A stretch of 64,000 nt of DNA. Origin: Combretum micranthum. Lineage: Eukaryota; Streptophyta; Magnoliopsida; Myrtales; Combretaceae. Shown here piece by piece: positions 23,003 to 35,400 of this stretch. Under the pieces are notes generated by a model. The model had not been told where the DNA came from and did not search any database. It saw nothing but the letters and a program-made list of their open reading frames with translations. Each line of letters starts with the position of its first letter. Position 1 is the stretch's first letter. The stretch spans positions 1,736,001-1,800,000 of the forward strand of contig JAMXBD010000092.1 of NCBI GenBank assembly GCA_024138025.1, in the 5' to 3' direction. The position numbers and the translations under genes were made by a program.

Positions 23003-25613
23003 AATTTTTAACATTAGCATAATTGACATGACTTCCTTGAACGATGGAGTACCAACTTGCCTGTCAATGACAAATTTCTTAAACCTTAAAACATAAATTG
23101 TAGACTATAGGCTTGGATAAGTCATTGTAACAACTTTTCTTTCTAGGAAATCCTTTGATCTATTTCCTTCTTTCCATGAAACCCATGATATTGATTCATT
23201 TGTTGTCTTCTTAATCTCTTATTGATGGTTAGATCTAGTGGAGAAAGTAAAGGAGGGATGTGGCTATCATGTGACCATTGCTTGTCAATGACTCACTTCT
23301 TCTTGCACTTGTTGATGAAACCATTTGCTATTGCAGAGCTTTCATTCTTGGTTGCGATAAAAATGAGGCATTAAGTGTCCATGATTTTTTCTCCTTTAGA
23401 GTATGCTGTGTTTGGTTGGACGAAACTTGATGAAATCTAAAGAAAAGATGGGATTTTTTACCATTATGCTTGAGTTCCAAAAAGTTGTTTTATTAGGGCA
23501 AAATAAAAAGGTCCATAAAGTTGAGTTGAAAAAGTCCTTAAAAAGTTAACATAACATTTTGGGACATTAAATAAGATATTTAGGTCATGTACAATAGAAA
23601 GAACTTTGTACTTGCAGCTAGCCAAAAAAAAAAAATGAAAAGAAAAATGAAAAAGCTTAGGTGCCATGGTAGTTTTCTAAACACTTTTTCCCTTAAAAGA
23701 CATTTTTCCTTTATCCAAAAATCCTTCATTAGGATCTTTAAGTATCGTGTCAACTTGTTCTGCATGAATTCCTTTTGAGCCAATACATTCAAATTATATT
23801 TGATTTGCCGAAATAAAATTATCATTCTACTTTTATTAATATAGAATAGTTATTCTCTCATTTGGTTTGCAAAAAAACTTATCATAAGGAATGTTTATTT
23901 CATCTAATATGGAATAGATAAATAATTCCCACTCCTTTTCATAAGAGGAATTGCTATTTTTTTTGCCGAGTACAATATTTTTTTTAATACAAAATACCCA
24001 CATTTATAAAATAATGAAATTGTTATTTCCTTTTAACCATATTCCATTTCAACAAACCAACGTCAGTGCTCTCTAGTTATTAATTTATCAGTTTATTTAG
24101 TTAGTTTTTTAAAATAAAAAAAAGTTATTGAAAGTTTTATAAAATCCTTATTATAATATCAAAGATATCAGTCTTTAGTATAGAAATTTATGTTAAACAC
24201 CTTCATTGTATATATTCTTAACATTGTACTTGACCTAATAGAGGCAACTCTTTTGAGGCAGTTTTTATTTTTAATGCTTGAGGTCATGGAAGCCTGCCAA
24301 TCAAAGTTTTGGAGTTTCATAGGCAGGTAAGAATCGTATGAAATCTGGCTTTGAAAATTGAATCGAGGAAATTCATAACTTTAGGCTCAATTATGTATAT
24401 GAAGCTTAAGTTTTAAGAGGAAATGAATGGCTGCAAAAGTGGGCCAATCCTTGTGGGCCAAATTTGTCAGTTCACTCGGTTGACCATTCGATATACCTTG
24501 AAAGCATAAATTGATTGGCGGATGCCGATAGCGACTGGAAACATAAGGTCCCCATGCCTTCGTGGGGCCATTCATAATGTTTTGTTGGGGTAGTTTTGCT
24601 TCTAGTAGGACTTTTAACCTTTTTTCCCTTTCTGTAGGCCCAGTCAAACATATAGGCCAACTTTATTGGTTTCTGTTTGTTTGGAGAAAAAATATTTATT
24701 AATAAAACATATATTTTAAATTTTTTAATAAGTAAATAAATTTTAAATATTTACCTAATTTTATGAAAATATTTATTTTATTTGTGTAACTTCAAGGTAA
24801 CTCATATATTTAAATATAAAAAATAAAAAATATGTATAATATAATTAGAAATAAATCTATTTAAAGAGAAAAATATTAAAATATTATTAATAAATGCCTT
24901 TAGATGGTAAATGATTGGTGATAAGCTCGAAAACCAAAAGAAAAATGACTTACGTTTTCATATATTGTAAGTTATTTTCCTAAAAATAAGCTATGAATGG
25001 ATTTATATTTTCCAAAACTAGAAAAAAAATATATTTCATTAATCATATCATTCTTTTTTACACAAACATACACAAATAAAAAAAAAAATTTTTCCTAAAA
25101 AAACATTTTAACTAAAACATACAGGTCCTTAGTTGAATTCGAAAACTCCAACTTAAGAGAACATCTGTAGTGATCTAGAATTCAATTTGAATTTGGAAAC
25201 TCAGACTCATTCCCCGATGAGCTCTGTTAAGGTTTGATGTGCTTCCCTTTGGTTTAGTTTATCCACGAAATTACATCAAACTAATATGGCATAGCTGGAT
25301 ATTTTTAGTATTCTGACTTCTGAACTAAATTGTTCTGTTTGATTATAAAAGCTTTCTGTTCCATTCAATAATTCAAATTATTTAAAAATAAATGTCTTTG
25401 CATAATAGGGTAGGTGCATTACAGTTCAAGTTTTCGCTTTAAATTGGGCCTTATCATGTAATTTTTTCAAATCTAAAAAGAACTGTTTGGTCTAGTTCAG
25501 TATACTATCTAATTATTATTGTTTATCACTCTATTATTAATCTAAGTGCATTTCACATTTTGTATCAATTTATTAATTATGTTATAGAATAAGAAATCAA
25601 TTATTAAATAATC
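23003..25613. other. Intergenic, no gene seen
   Basis: AT-rich and non-coding. A stretch at about 23,855-24,062 has CATTTGGTTTGC at one end and CAACAAACCAACG at the other, with inner ATTCC/GGAAT motifs, suggesting a worn MITE. Minus-strand ORFs at 24,387-24,660 lie in a less AT-rich patch but show no family features. Confidence 0.4.
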
Positions 25614-26106
25614 GGGTAAATACCATATTTAATACCCAAACAGAGTTTATGCAATTAACTATTTAAATTTTAAAATTGTCAATTTATTACCTGTAAGCTT
25701 TATGAGATAATTTATAAGATCAGTCACATATGATAATTCTTTCACAAAATACCTTTATATTTACATAATAATGAAATATTATAAAAGAACTCATTTATTA
25801 GGAAGCTTTACAGAAGACTTAAAAACGTTAAATGAACTCTTTACATCTATAAAACCCACAAAATGAAGGTCATTCACTTGGGAACCATGTTGAGAACCTA
25901 AGATGTGGATGCTCTAACATACATGTGAGATAGTTTATTGTAAAAATAGATAAAGTTTATGTAGTTCATTCCAAAAACTTGGCAAATTTCAAATAATTAA
26001 TGATAAAATAGATAAAGTATAAGTACTAATTTATATTTCTAAACTTTAGATAATTAATTGAAAAAAAAAGAAGATAAATTGTAGGTAGCAAATGTAATAA
26101 TTACCC
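25614..26106. mobile_element. Long-TIR palindromic MITE, copy 3
   Basis: Starts GGGTAAATACCATATTTAATACCC. The end read in reverse is GGGTAATTATTACATTTGCTACC, an imperfect terminal inverted repeat that extends inward (TTAACTATTTAAATTTTAAAATT against TTAATTATCTAAAGTTTAG). No coding sequence. Flanks do not show a clear duplication. Confidence 0.5.
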
Positions 26107-27037
26107 TAAACAATTTAAAACATTAATATTTTTAGCAAAAAATTCTAATAATTAATATTTATTTAAATCATTAAAAACAAACATGACTAATCACATTAGT
26201 AAACTTTTGTTGTGAATTATAAATTATTTTCTATAGCGTTAGTAATATTTCAACACAATCCCGAAATGCTTTTAGCGGCTAGTGGCCGGTAAGGACTACA
26301 ATTCTTATAATTCAGAGACTTAAAAATTTTTCCTATAAATAAGTTAATCTTTCTAACTGCAACTACACCAGACCATACTATGAGGGGAAAAAAAAAAAGC
26401 TAGTGCATATTTGATTTTTCTATTTTATTTTAACAAAACAACGACTCAAAACCACTGGTGGCAAGTACGTTCAGACGCCAAATTTATACGATTGGTATTT
26501 ATACTTCGTGTAATTTTGCAACTAACTATTTAAATTTTAACTACTTTTACAAATTACCTATCTAATTCTGATTTGACTTGTGGTGGACCTTGGATGGTCG
26601 AAGTTCCAGGAGTGGCCCGTCTCATCTAGTCGGGTTCGATTTGTGAAGACCTGTTAAATCAAACCCCTTAAAAAAATTATAGAAATTATTTAAAATAAGA
26701 ACAATAAATATAATTATTAGATAAAAAATTAATGAAAAAAAGTAGAAAACAATGATAACATTTACAATATGCTTGGGAAGAGGGAAAGAATTATGAGGAA
26801 AGAAAAGTAAAAGGAAATAATTAAAGAGGATAGAAAATGAATAGAAAAATTATAATTTTTTTTTAAAGAGTAAAAGGAAGGAAAATCAAAATTAGAAGTT
26901 TAATATTTCATTTTGTTAAAATGTCATAATTGCCCTTTATCTTATGCATTTGTTTTAAGGTGTCATTGTCTTTTAATTTATATTCATTCATAATTCTCTC
27001 CAAGAGAATCATTTTTTGTGGACCAAGGGAGAGTTTC
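26107..27037. other. Intergenic, no gene seen
   Basis: AT-rich. Purine-rich GGAAAGAAAAG patches occur at 26,770-26,900. GGTCGAAGTTCC..GTCGGGTTCG at 26,595-26,640 resembles a hAT-like subterminal region without ends. Confidence 0.35.
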
Positions 27038-27045
27038 ATCTTCAT

Positions 27046-27601
27046 TAGGATGCAAGTGGGGTGGGTCATTATATGGTACTCGACTGTCCAACCCGTTAAA
27101 ACCGATCCTATAGGATTTTGGGATGGGTTTTGAGATTAAAAAAAAAAATCGATAAGTTATTGGGTCGGGTTTTGGGTTTATTATGTAACCCGTTGGAAAA
27201 ACCCGACCCAACATAAATTCAAAATATTAAAAAACTAAAAATATTAAGTTATTAAAGTAAGGATCCCATTTATATTATATGTATGTGAAAGTAAGTGGAA
27301 ATGAATTATTTGCATCATTTTATATGATATTATTGTCTAAAATTCATTCTTTCAATAAAATGTTTGTATCATTAATAACTTAAAACAAAATTCTTTCTTT
27401 TGCTTTTTTTTTTTAAGAAAAAAATAAAATCTTGGAATAGGATCGGGTCGGGTTATGGGTTCCTTAAATCTTAGCAGGTTGGGGTTTGGAATGACAAAAA
27501 ACCCCGATAGGTTTTTCTTGGTTCTGGGATACCTATTAAGGAATCGGGTCAGGTTCGGGTTTCAAAAAACCCATTCCGAACCCGTCCCGTTTGCATCCAT
27601 A
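27046..27601. mobile_element. hAT-like non-autonomous element, 556 bp, second copy type
   Basis: The left end TAGGATGCAAGTGGGG and the reversed right end TATGGATGCAAACGGGACGGG are terminal inverted repeats. Flanks ATCTTCAT (27,038-27,045) and ATCTCCAT (27,602-27,609) match at seven of eight bases, a slightly worn 8-bp hAT-type duplication. Both arms are filled with GGGTCGGGTT/AACCCG motifs, as at 16,687-17,242, which has the same length (556 bp). No transposase. Confidence 0.75.
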
Positions 27602-27615
27602 ATCTCCATCTTCCA

Positions 27616-28285
27616 TAGAGATGTTCACAGATTGGTTAACCAATCCGTAGACTTATTTTTTTAACATAATCGTAATGATCATTTTTTAATATCTAATCCT
27701 TAAACAGTCTATTATAAATGGTTAACCGCGTTAATTGTTAACTGTTTTATTTGGTTAATTTATTTGGTTTTCAGTTTTTAACCATTTAACATAATGGTTT
27801 TAACAAATCAAATTGATAATATCAACAAACCTTATTTTTTAATTTTTATCATAGAGTTTTTCTTTAAATTATATATATAACAAGAGCTAAAAAAAAAATC
27901 AAATTAAGGAAAAAGGGAAAAACAAACTTTGGATTGTATAGTTATCAATAAAATCAAACCAAATCAATTACCACATTAACTCCACCAAACATAGGACAAT
28001 AGTATTTTAATCGAAATCTAAGGAATATTAACATAGGTAAATTATATGTATATATATTTTAAAAAATATATATATGTATATGTAAATTTTATATATAATA
28101 TATTTATAAATATTGAAACAGTTAACCGTTAACTATCGGTTTTTTGTGGTTACAAACCGAAATCGAAAAAAATAAAAACCATAATCCTAAACTGAAATCA
28201 ATAGACCTATTAACCATATTTTTCGAATTGATTTTACGGTTTCTGTTCGGTTTTTCAATTTCATCGATTTTTTTGCACACCCTTA
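27616..28285 (-). mobile_element. hAT-like element of the GGTTAACC/ACCGA family, copy 1
   Basis: TAGAGATGTTCACAGATTGG at the left and GCACACCCTTA at the right. Reversed, the whole sequence parallels the element at 51,509-52,171: the same order of AACCGATGAAAT.. motifs, GGTTAACC blocks, a (TA)n tract and a block reading AAAATACTATTGTCC. It is 670 bp against 663 bp for the other copy. It begins 14 bp after the previous element. No clean target duplication was seen. The paired opposite-strand ORFs at 28,122-28,476 are low-complexity by-products. Confidence 0.7.
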
Positions 28286-29254
28286 CTCTCCTCTTCCCCC
28301 CCTTCCCTTTATTTTTTTTTTCCCACACAAGTGTTTTTTTTCCCCTAAATCCTTTCATATCCTCTTCCATCTCTTTTCCAAACAAGGTAAAACCAAAATT
28401 TTCCTTTCGGTTCCCTCCCTCTCCTTTTCTTTCCTTTGATCCAAACATAGAATTAATGTTTAAACTATTTTCATGAAATTTTTTTTTATTATTTATCGAA
28501 AATATTTAATGTATTGTTGATAGTAACACAAAAAATAAATATAATTAAAAATTATGTATAGTTACTTTATACACAGAAACAATCTCAATTTTAAACAATG
28601 TAAAACTTTTTTGTTCAGTAATCTCTTTGAGAATCCTACATCACTAATATTTTTACTCAAATAAAACGTGTTTGTCATATTCTTAGTAATTTCTCGTGAA
28701 AATGAGCTAAAGACTTCAATATTTTAGGTCTATTTTTCATTTTAAGTTTTAATATTTTATTTTAAACTAATTTTTTAATTTATTAAACAAAATTGGGTAA
28801 AGCTTGATTAGGCCAAGCCCATCCCGTAAAACCGGTCGATCTATAATTCCAAACCGACTTTACCTAGTTAGGCGGTTCTGACTACCTAAAGGGGATGCAC
28901 AATTATAAATAATTACAAAATGTTTATAGATTGCATTCAAATATGAAAATACACAAAATATTCGTATTTAATCCAACATTTTATATTTGCCCTTTTTCCA
29001 ATTTGCCTATTTCATGATTATAGAATTCATTTTCACAACAAATCTACATCAGATCGCAAGATTTGTTTCTTGAAATCGTAGCAATAGCCGACATATATTC
29101 GATGTGTATTAAAAGGAAAAAATAAAAAGATATTATAACATTACTTTTTGGGGAACGATCATTAGGGTTTGTGGCCGATGCATGAATTATTGTCCCTCCC
29201 ATGCTCAGTTCTTCCAGATTGCATGGTAATAATTGCTCTACCTGATCTTTTCTT

Positions 29255-29276
29255 CACACACACACACACACACACA
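29255..29276. repeat. (CA)11 microsatellite
   Basis: Uninterrupted CA dinucleotide run followed by TATAT. Confidence 0.95.
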
Positions 29277-29589
29277 TATATCATATGATAGTGTTCCGAT
29301 TTGAATCGTGAATGGCAGTAGCAAAATCGAATTACGAGCTAAATCTTATCAATTTGGTTGGCCTGACACGATCATGATAATTTTTTTTCTTTTCTTTTAT
29401 AGCCCTAAGAGGTTTTTGTACGAATCTTGATGATAATAAGTCCCATCTAAAACTTATTCATAAAATGAATGAATAAATATTTGAGTTGTACTGCATTTTC
29501 GGTGTTAACAAATTTGGAAATAACTTTTTTCCTCCACCAAAGATGAAACCACAAACTTCTATATGCGAAGTTTTTCATCTTCAGTAATA

Positions 29590-29790
29590 TTGGAGCATGA
29601 AGTTTGATTTATGAAATCTCCGAAGTCCACAGATACAACGAAATATAAAGTTTTGTTTCTCTTTTTACCCTAAAAATGAAACCCATAAAATTTTTCTGGC
29701 AAGTTCTTTTGCTTCTAAAGAAATCAAAACACGAAATTTGATTTATGATATTGCTGGAGGTCCATAGATATAAAAATACATAAGCTTTTG
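29590..29790. repeat. Diverged tandem duplication of about 128 bp
   Basis: GAAGTTTGATTTATGAAATCTCC..GGTCCACAGATACAACGAAATA-like sequence at about 29,599-29,645 recurs as GAAATTTGATTTATGATATTGC..GGTCCATAGATATAAAAATA at about 29,732-29,778. The 82-codon minus-strand ORF across it shows the same internal duplication (LYLWTS twice) and is not otherwise gene-like. Confidence 0.6.
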
Positions 29791-29996
29791 ATTTAGTTGT
29801 TAGTAAATTATAGCAATTGAATGTAGAAAGATTGGTGTGGAGTGAGTGCGCTTTCACTCATCCATTTTATAAATAATTTTTGAATGAGACCTACTTTACG
29901 AAGAAGTTTTAAAAACTAACCCAGATTCATACAAACGTTAGCCTTATGTGTAATATGATATTTCATGTTATGAATACCAAATGCTTATGCACATTG

Positions 29997-29997
<1 letters not shown>

Positions 29998-30024
<27 letters not shown>
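29998..30024. repeat. (AAT)9 microsatellite
   Basis: Perfect AAT trinucleotide run, followed by degenerate AAT units to about 30,049. Confidence 0.95.
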
Positions 30025-30027
<3 letters not shown>

Positions 30028-30439
30028 AAAAATAATATAATAATAATAGGCGGTTTGAGTTACTATTTATAGTTTCATGCAAATAAAAAATTTTAAATGT
30101 GCACTAGCATCAATAAATTAAACATTGAGCTAATTACTACTTCAATAAATACAAACCAAATTTTTTAAGATTTTTTTTTATCACAAGTGAAAAAAAAATA
30201 ATGTATTAGAAAAATAATTTGATTTTCTTTCTTATATAGTTTGATTCACCACATCAAAATGGCTAAATAGGTTTGTAGAAATCCAAACAGAAATCAAACA
30301 AGAGTGAAGAATATAGAAAACTTACTACATTACTAGGGAATGCTTATATTTTCTCTCTACTATCCTATTTTAAAGAAAGTTGTAAATGACACTCCTTTAA
30401 TGTATTATTCTAAAATTATCAAATAAGGTTTTGAACTCT

Positions 30440-32200
30440 TTTGATTGAATTCACTCCCATGATTAGTTATAGCAACTTTAAGTGTAGTATGAAACTGGGT
30501 TTAGATATGAACAATGAATTTGGACAAGATTTGGGCAATTTTTGACTTGCAGCTCATCAGATATGCCCATGTCCACTTGGTTTATCATCTACTATTGTGA
30601 GGAAAAGAAAATAGTGCACTAGATATAGAAGTGATATCATAAGGCCCCCAAATATGAACATGTATCAAATCAAAAAGATACAATGAACATGACAATCTAA
30701 CATCAAATGGAAGATGATGAGAAACTTATTCATTTGACAATTACAAAAAGGAAACATTCAAGGAAACTTTACAACTGTCAAATACAATAGAAGCTATACA
30801 AATTTCTATTGACTTTTGTTTCATTAGATAAAGTCTAAAATGTCCATGTGCTTGCACAACAATGGGTTTAGTTGCTTGATCCTGATGACCAAATATTTGC
30901 ATTAAAAGTAATAACTAGATATGAATAAGCAAGCAATTTATTGACAAGGAGGAAATTGTTAAAAAAAAATTTTACAAACAAGACCTTCTTAAGTGTTATT
31001 TGTTTGTCAATTTGACATTTCTTACCACTATGATAGTTTTAATAATGACACTAGCTATTAAGTAGTTAGATTTTAACGGGATGCGATACTTTGTGTTTCT
31101 TATTCAAAATATGTCTTGTGATATGAGCTCCTCTATCCACTATTTAATTACCTTCAAAATTATCATTAGAAGTATTAGGATTTAAAAGAGTAGAAAGTGA
31201 AATACTTATTTCTGCAAAGTTCACAACTGACAAGTGCTCTTCATTTTTTTATTTGTCTTTCAACATTTGCATCACTTCTTGGCAAAACTTTAAGACAAAA
31301 TATGAATCTGATGAAGAAACTACACCTCTGACATCAGCATTATTAAGAGGTGTGTCTTCCACAGCCTTATCAACCCGAGTTCATATTTTGCATTACTTTT
31401 TTCTTCTTGATTTCTAGACCAATCAAGGTAATAATTGATGTCAAAGTATCTTTCAATTGTATGGCTTGATTTCTTACAATGTGAACAAAACAATCGTGAA
31501 CATGAGAAAATGCCACACTGTCCTCATTGCTATTCATCCTCCCATACATCTTTTTTGCTTTTCAACTTGAAAATCAAAGTAATATGCCTTGCTTACAATA
31601 GGCAATGGTTCCATAGACAATTGTGGTTTCTCACATGTTCAAAATCATTATTAAGACCCATGACAAAATGTAATAACCCAATCTTGTTTTCCATCTTAGC
31701 TAATTTCGCACATTAAGTGTACACACACTTCTGTTTCATGAGCAATCAAGCATTGCACATACCCTGCAATTCATCCCATAATTTTTAATCCAATTATAAT
31801 AAATGCACACACAAGAACTCTTTTGTCCCATATTCACCAACTCATGTTGTAATTGGTAAATGAAAAGTCTATTGGTTAAGCTAAATCAATCTAAAATGTC
31901 ATCCTAAAGTTCTTTTAATGATCTATCATACATGAAACCCTCCAACAAGTTTTTGGTCATATAATTCAATAGCTAACAAACAATTTATATAATCACATCT
32001 CATCCACAATGTAACCCATTGATACTATTCTCAGATCTTGTATGAGAGTGATAAATAAACCTTAATTTAGTTTTAGCACCTAAAGTCAATTTAATTGATC
32101 TACTATAACCTAAGTAATGCATCGAATATATCAAAGTCTGAGATTGCCTTAGAAGACGATCATTATTCTTTTTCCAGACTTGATAAAAATAAAGATTAAT
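30440..32200 (-). pseudogene. Decayed Ty1/copia relic: gag, zinc knuckle, integrase
   Basis: Minus-strand translation gives copia pieces in the right order but in shifting frames. Near 32,020-32,140 a gag start reads like YSRSIKLTLGAKTKLRF. At about 31,402-31,492 a zinc knuckle reads CSHCKKSSHTIERY, followed by YYLDWSRNQEEK; the last ligand cysteine is now tyrosine. At about 30,560-30,690 the start of the integrase core reads DLIHVHIWGPYDI and FLTIVDDK, with the catalytic aspartate changed to histidine in the first motif. No LTRs, reverse transcriptase or RNase H were recognised. Frames are interrupted many times, so this is an old partial copy unrelated in position to the element at 48-54 kb. 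Confidence 0.65.
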
Positions 32201-32349
32201 AATTATAAAAGTAAAAAGCGAGAAAAACGAAAAGATAGGATGTAACAATGGAATAAATATTTCCTATCCTTAATATACTATTCCAATGCTATACCTATCA
32301 ATCATGATGAAAAAGATATATTGTAGTAAAAAAATTGTTTTCATTAATA

Positions 32350-32650
32350 TCATGTGCTTAAGTGTTAATTAGGATTGTAATTGAATCAAGTCAAGTTGAG
32401 CGCGATGATCGAGTTGGGGTTTGACTCGAAATTTTAAAAGTTTAAGTCTAATCGAGCTTCAAATTTTGAGCTTAAAGGCTTGAAATAGTATTATACAAAC
32501 TTGAGTTTGACTTGAGTTCGATTAGGCTTGCGAACTTCAAGTTAAACTTTATGAACTTGAGTTTAACTTGATTATTCTTTAATCAAACTAAAATAAAAAT
32601 CAAGCCGAGCTTGAGTAGCATATGAATCAACTTGATTTTTTGAAATATCT
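32350..32650. mobile_element. Fragment of hAT-like GAGCTTGAG-motif element
   Basis: Begins TTAGGATTGTAATTGAATCAAG and is dense in TCGAGCTT/AACTTGAGTT motifs, like the element at 42,760-43,149, whose reversed right end also begins TTAGGATTGTAA. The far end is missing or unrecognisable. Confidence 0.45.
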
Positions 32651-32969
32651 AGTTTTAACTCACAAATGGTTGAAACATCATTGGGACAATATTATGGGAA
32701 TAACAAATACCAATATGTGGCATTGACACTACTTGAAATATAGGAGGTATATTTGTTTTTTTGGATTCAGATAACCTTGAATTTTCAATGATAGCACCGT
32801 GGTTATAATGTCATTTTTGCATATGAAATAAGGTTGAATGAGTCTAATAGACTTTCTAATTATAATTTACATACCTGACCTATTTGGGTTTGGATTATTT
32901 ATATTAATCTCTCTCTATTCGATCAGGTAAATTTGTGACCAATATATCTCACATCTATTATTTCATAAT

Positions 32970-33480
32970 CGTCCATATAGGTTCAATATTCATGAAACCT
33001 TAAAAGGTATATATTTAACCCTTTTTCTCAAACTCATCCAAAACTTCATAAAAATCCTACAACATGCACCGAGGCCATTCATCCATATCATTTGAAAAAA
33101 ATCAAAGTTGCCCCATAATAGTAATTGGCTTTCTGTAAAACCTTGCATAAACATCAGTAAAAACCAATAAGTGAAAAGAGACGAACCTGAATCACAAGAC
33201 AAGTTTCTTACGTTGATTGATTTAACGAAGCTATCATTGTTCCAAAGCATGAATACTCCTCTTTTTCCTTCCACGTTCGCATAAAGAAATCCATTATGAG
33301 GGAGCTCATAAAATAGCTCATATGAGGTTAGGGTATTCATCTACTTAGTCTCCAGGAGAATAACATGTTCGGTTGGAACTCCTGGGCTAGTTGTCTACTG
33401 CATTAACCTTTGGAATAGAATCAATCCCTTTTATATTCCAGGAAACTAGTTTTGAGGTAATTGTTCTCTATCCAATAGCA
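32970..33480 (-). pseudogene. LINE endonuclease-domain fragment
   Basis: On the minus strand, broken frames from about 33,470 read like the start of a plant LINE ORF2 (LKTSFLEYKRD, then QPNMLFSWRLS, in the place of the usual 'SWNIRG' and 'QPDI..LQET' motifs). An open frame at 32,990-33,340 continues with GKRGVFMLWNNDSFVKS and LLLWGNFDFFQM, resembling the exonuclease-endonuclease-phosphatase fold. Key residues are altered and the fragment stops before any reverse transcriptase. The identification rests on motif spacing. Confidence 0.5.
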
Positions 33481-34132
33481 TATTAACAAATTTGTACCAC
33501 AATGTTTATGGCCCTGTTGTTGTCGACTTTATCGACGCCTTCCAAGGGAGGCAGTCGAATCATCTTATTGGTGGAATAGGAGTCGAAGGGTTGCATTCTC
33601 CTCCAGCATGGAAGTGGTTAAAATCATGACCAGGTTTTTTCTGAATGTGTCTTTATGAATGATATATGTCACATATAATATACAAATGATGAGTAAATAT
33701 AAATTATTATCTGACTTATATTAGAAACTATTATTTTTTTCTCACGCATTAAAATATGATTGATAGTTACTCATCATATATATATATATACAGTGTGTAT
33801 TATTTATTGAATATTTTTCCTCTAACATAGTCTGATAGGTTCATTTCCACTAGTTGATCAAGTGGTCGGAATGAAAGTTTCTATCGTAGGATTGTGGTTG
33901 GAATGGCCATTACAATTCTCCAATTAGTTCATTCTATATTATAATAGTAATTTTACAATTTATTGTTCCATGTGTAATTGCTATGAAAATACTATCCTTT
34001 ATAATAACAATTCCACAAAAAATTGGTATTGCAGAATAAATTGAATAGTTATCATTATCTATCTTCCATCACTTATTATTATTGTTGTTATTATTTAACC
34101 CGCGTCCATGCCAAACCAAAATAAGATTCATG

Positions 34133-34165
34133 CACCACAACCACGAACCACGAACCACGAACCAT
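34133..34165. repeat. Short (ACGAACC)n tandem repeat
   Basis: Three to four 7-bp units of ACGAACC/ACAACC in tandem (CCACGAACCACGAACCACG). Confidence 0.7.
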
Positions 34166-34220
34166 GCAACATCACCATTACCACCATAGACCCACCCTCG
34201 CACGGTCGCACCAAACCCAC

Positions 34221-34316
34221 TTCTAGGTTGCAGCCAAAGTGTAAAACCCTTGCATAAGAGTTTTAAGATTTGTGCCGACTTGTCTGTCACTTTTAGGTTG
34301 CAGCCAAAGTGTATAT
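34221..34316. repeat. Direct repeat, 26 bp, two copies 70 bp apart
   Basis: CTTYTAGGTTGCAGCCAAAG followed by TGTA occurs at about 34,221-34,244 and again at about 34,291-34,314, nearly identical. A recent local duplication. Confidence 0.75.
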
Positions 34317-35249
34317 TAATTAGAAACAATAAAAAAAAAAAAAAGAAAAAGAAGAAGGGAAGAATTATTATGTTTTGCATCGTAATTTATGTAATCTAAT
34401 GTAAAATTGTTTGTGTCATCTGTCTTCTCTGTCTATCCGTTTCCTAGGTTTTTTCTTTTTTTTTTTTTTTTTTATTCATCATCAATGTAAAACGAATACA
34501 CTTTGGCGTTGGTGGCCACGCCTTTCCAAGACTAAAAAAATAAAAAGTACATAACAAACTGATTTAATAATTGCAATAAACCTTTCGATGGTGATATGTT
34601 AGTGTTTGAACTTCTTAAGTTATAATTTACTATGCATTAAAGATGGAATATCTTGAAGAGGTGAATATTCTCCTAAACTTGGTGATTTGGTGATCGTTCA
34701 CCTTCCAATTATTTGAAATGAAGGATCTAAACCCGATTTGACATCTAAATCCTGTTTATTTGGTTGGCCACTAGTCTCATTCAATCTCTCTTCCTAATTT
34801 CTTTTATTATAATTTTTTGCCATTCCATTTGTCTTGTAGAAATGGGTTATCGGATGTTGCTTACTCGGTTGGAGAAGTTTTGATTGGCGTTTGGTAGCCT
34901 GAAGATGGAAGCTTGTAAAATAAAGCTACAATTACTCTCAAACGGCTCTCTGTCTGGTTCTCAAGAAATAAAGACATGCTTGTCTTTAATGCAGCCAACA
35001 TATGTAACGTCAAACATTGTCACCATCATCTAAACCAGACCTAGAATATCCACTTTGCCCACTATTTCACAGTGTTCATATGCAAATTTACCATCAACCA
35101 TAGTCAAATAGTACCGAAATTCTACTCATTTGATTTTTACTTTCTGTTGATTTGTTAGGCTTTTGGTCTTAAACTTTGCAACATATACATTTGCAGACGG
35201 TGCCAAGCAAAACAAAAACAGCCTAAATATGCATAAATTTAAGCGTTTG

Positions 35250-35400
35250 TTTAAATTATCTATTTTTCTAAAAAGAATCTATCATTTATCTTGTATTTGA
35301 TCTATATTTGATTGTATCTAATTGAACTGTCAATTTAAAAAATTTATCTTATCTGTATCTTATTTATTTTTATTTATAATGATGATAAATGTGTCGATTA
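35250..35400. mobile_element. Partial Tourist-like MITE
   Basis: CGTTTGTTTAAATTATC at the left, then AACTGTCAATTTAAAAAATTTATCT and TTATCTGTATCTTATTT, match reversed interior parts of the Tourist-like family. The right terminus was not found. Confidence 0.35.

Larger units (their letters stand above)
28286..30439. other. Intergenic with simple repeats, no gene seen
   Basis: AT-rich. AAGCCCATCCCGTAAAACCGG..GGGGATGCAC at 28,800-28,905 resembles one worn end of the 556-bp hAT-like family. The remainder holds the short tandem repeats listed separately. Confidence 0.4.
33481..35249. other. Intergenic with small repeats, no gene seen
   Basis: 33,830-34,050 contains GTGGTTGGAATGGCCATTACAATTCTCC and paired AATTG/CAATT motifs of a worn MITE. 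The 103-codon minus ORF at 34,069-34,380 is built on A-runs and the small repeats described separately. Nothing gene-like was found at 34,400-35,249. Confidence 0.4.

Noticed and set aside
24387..24660. Two overlapping minus ORFs in a less AT-rich patch
   Set aside because: Different frames of the same DNA with no recognisable family or start context.
28122..28476. Two 108-110 codon ORFs on opposite strands
   Set aside because: They overlap the end of a hAT-like element and a pyrimidine-rich tract; the residues are low complexity and mirror each other.
29255..30024. Possible CRISPR-like or satellite array
   Set aside because: Only simple CA and AAT microsatellites and one diverged duplication; no repeated spacer structure.
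34069..34380. 103-codon ORF with Phe and Asn runs
   Set aside because: Produced by A/T homopolymers and trinucleotide runs; the rest covers small direct repeats.
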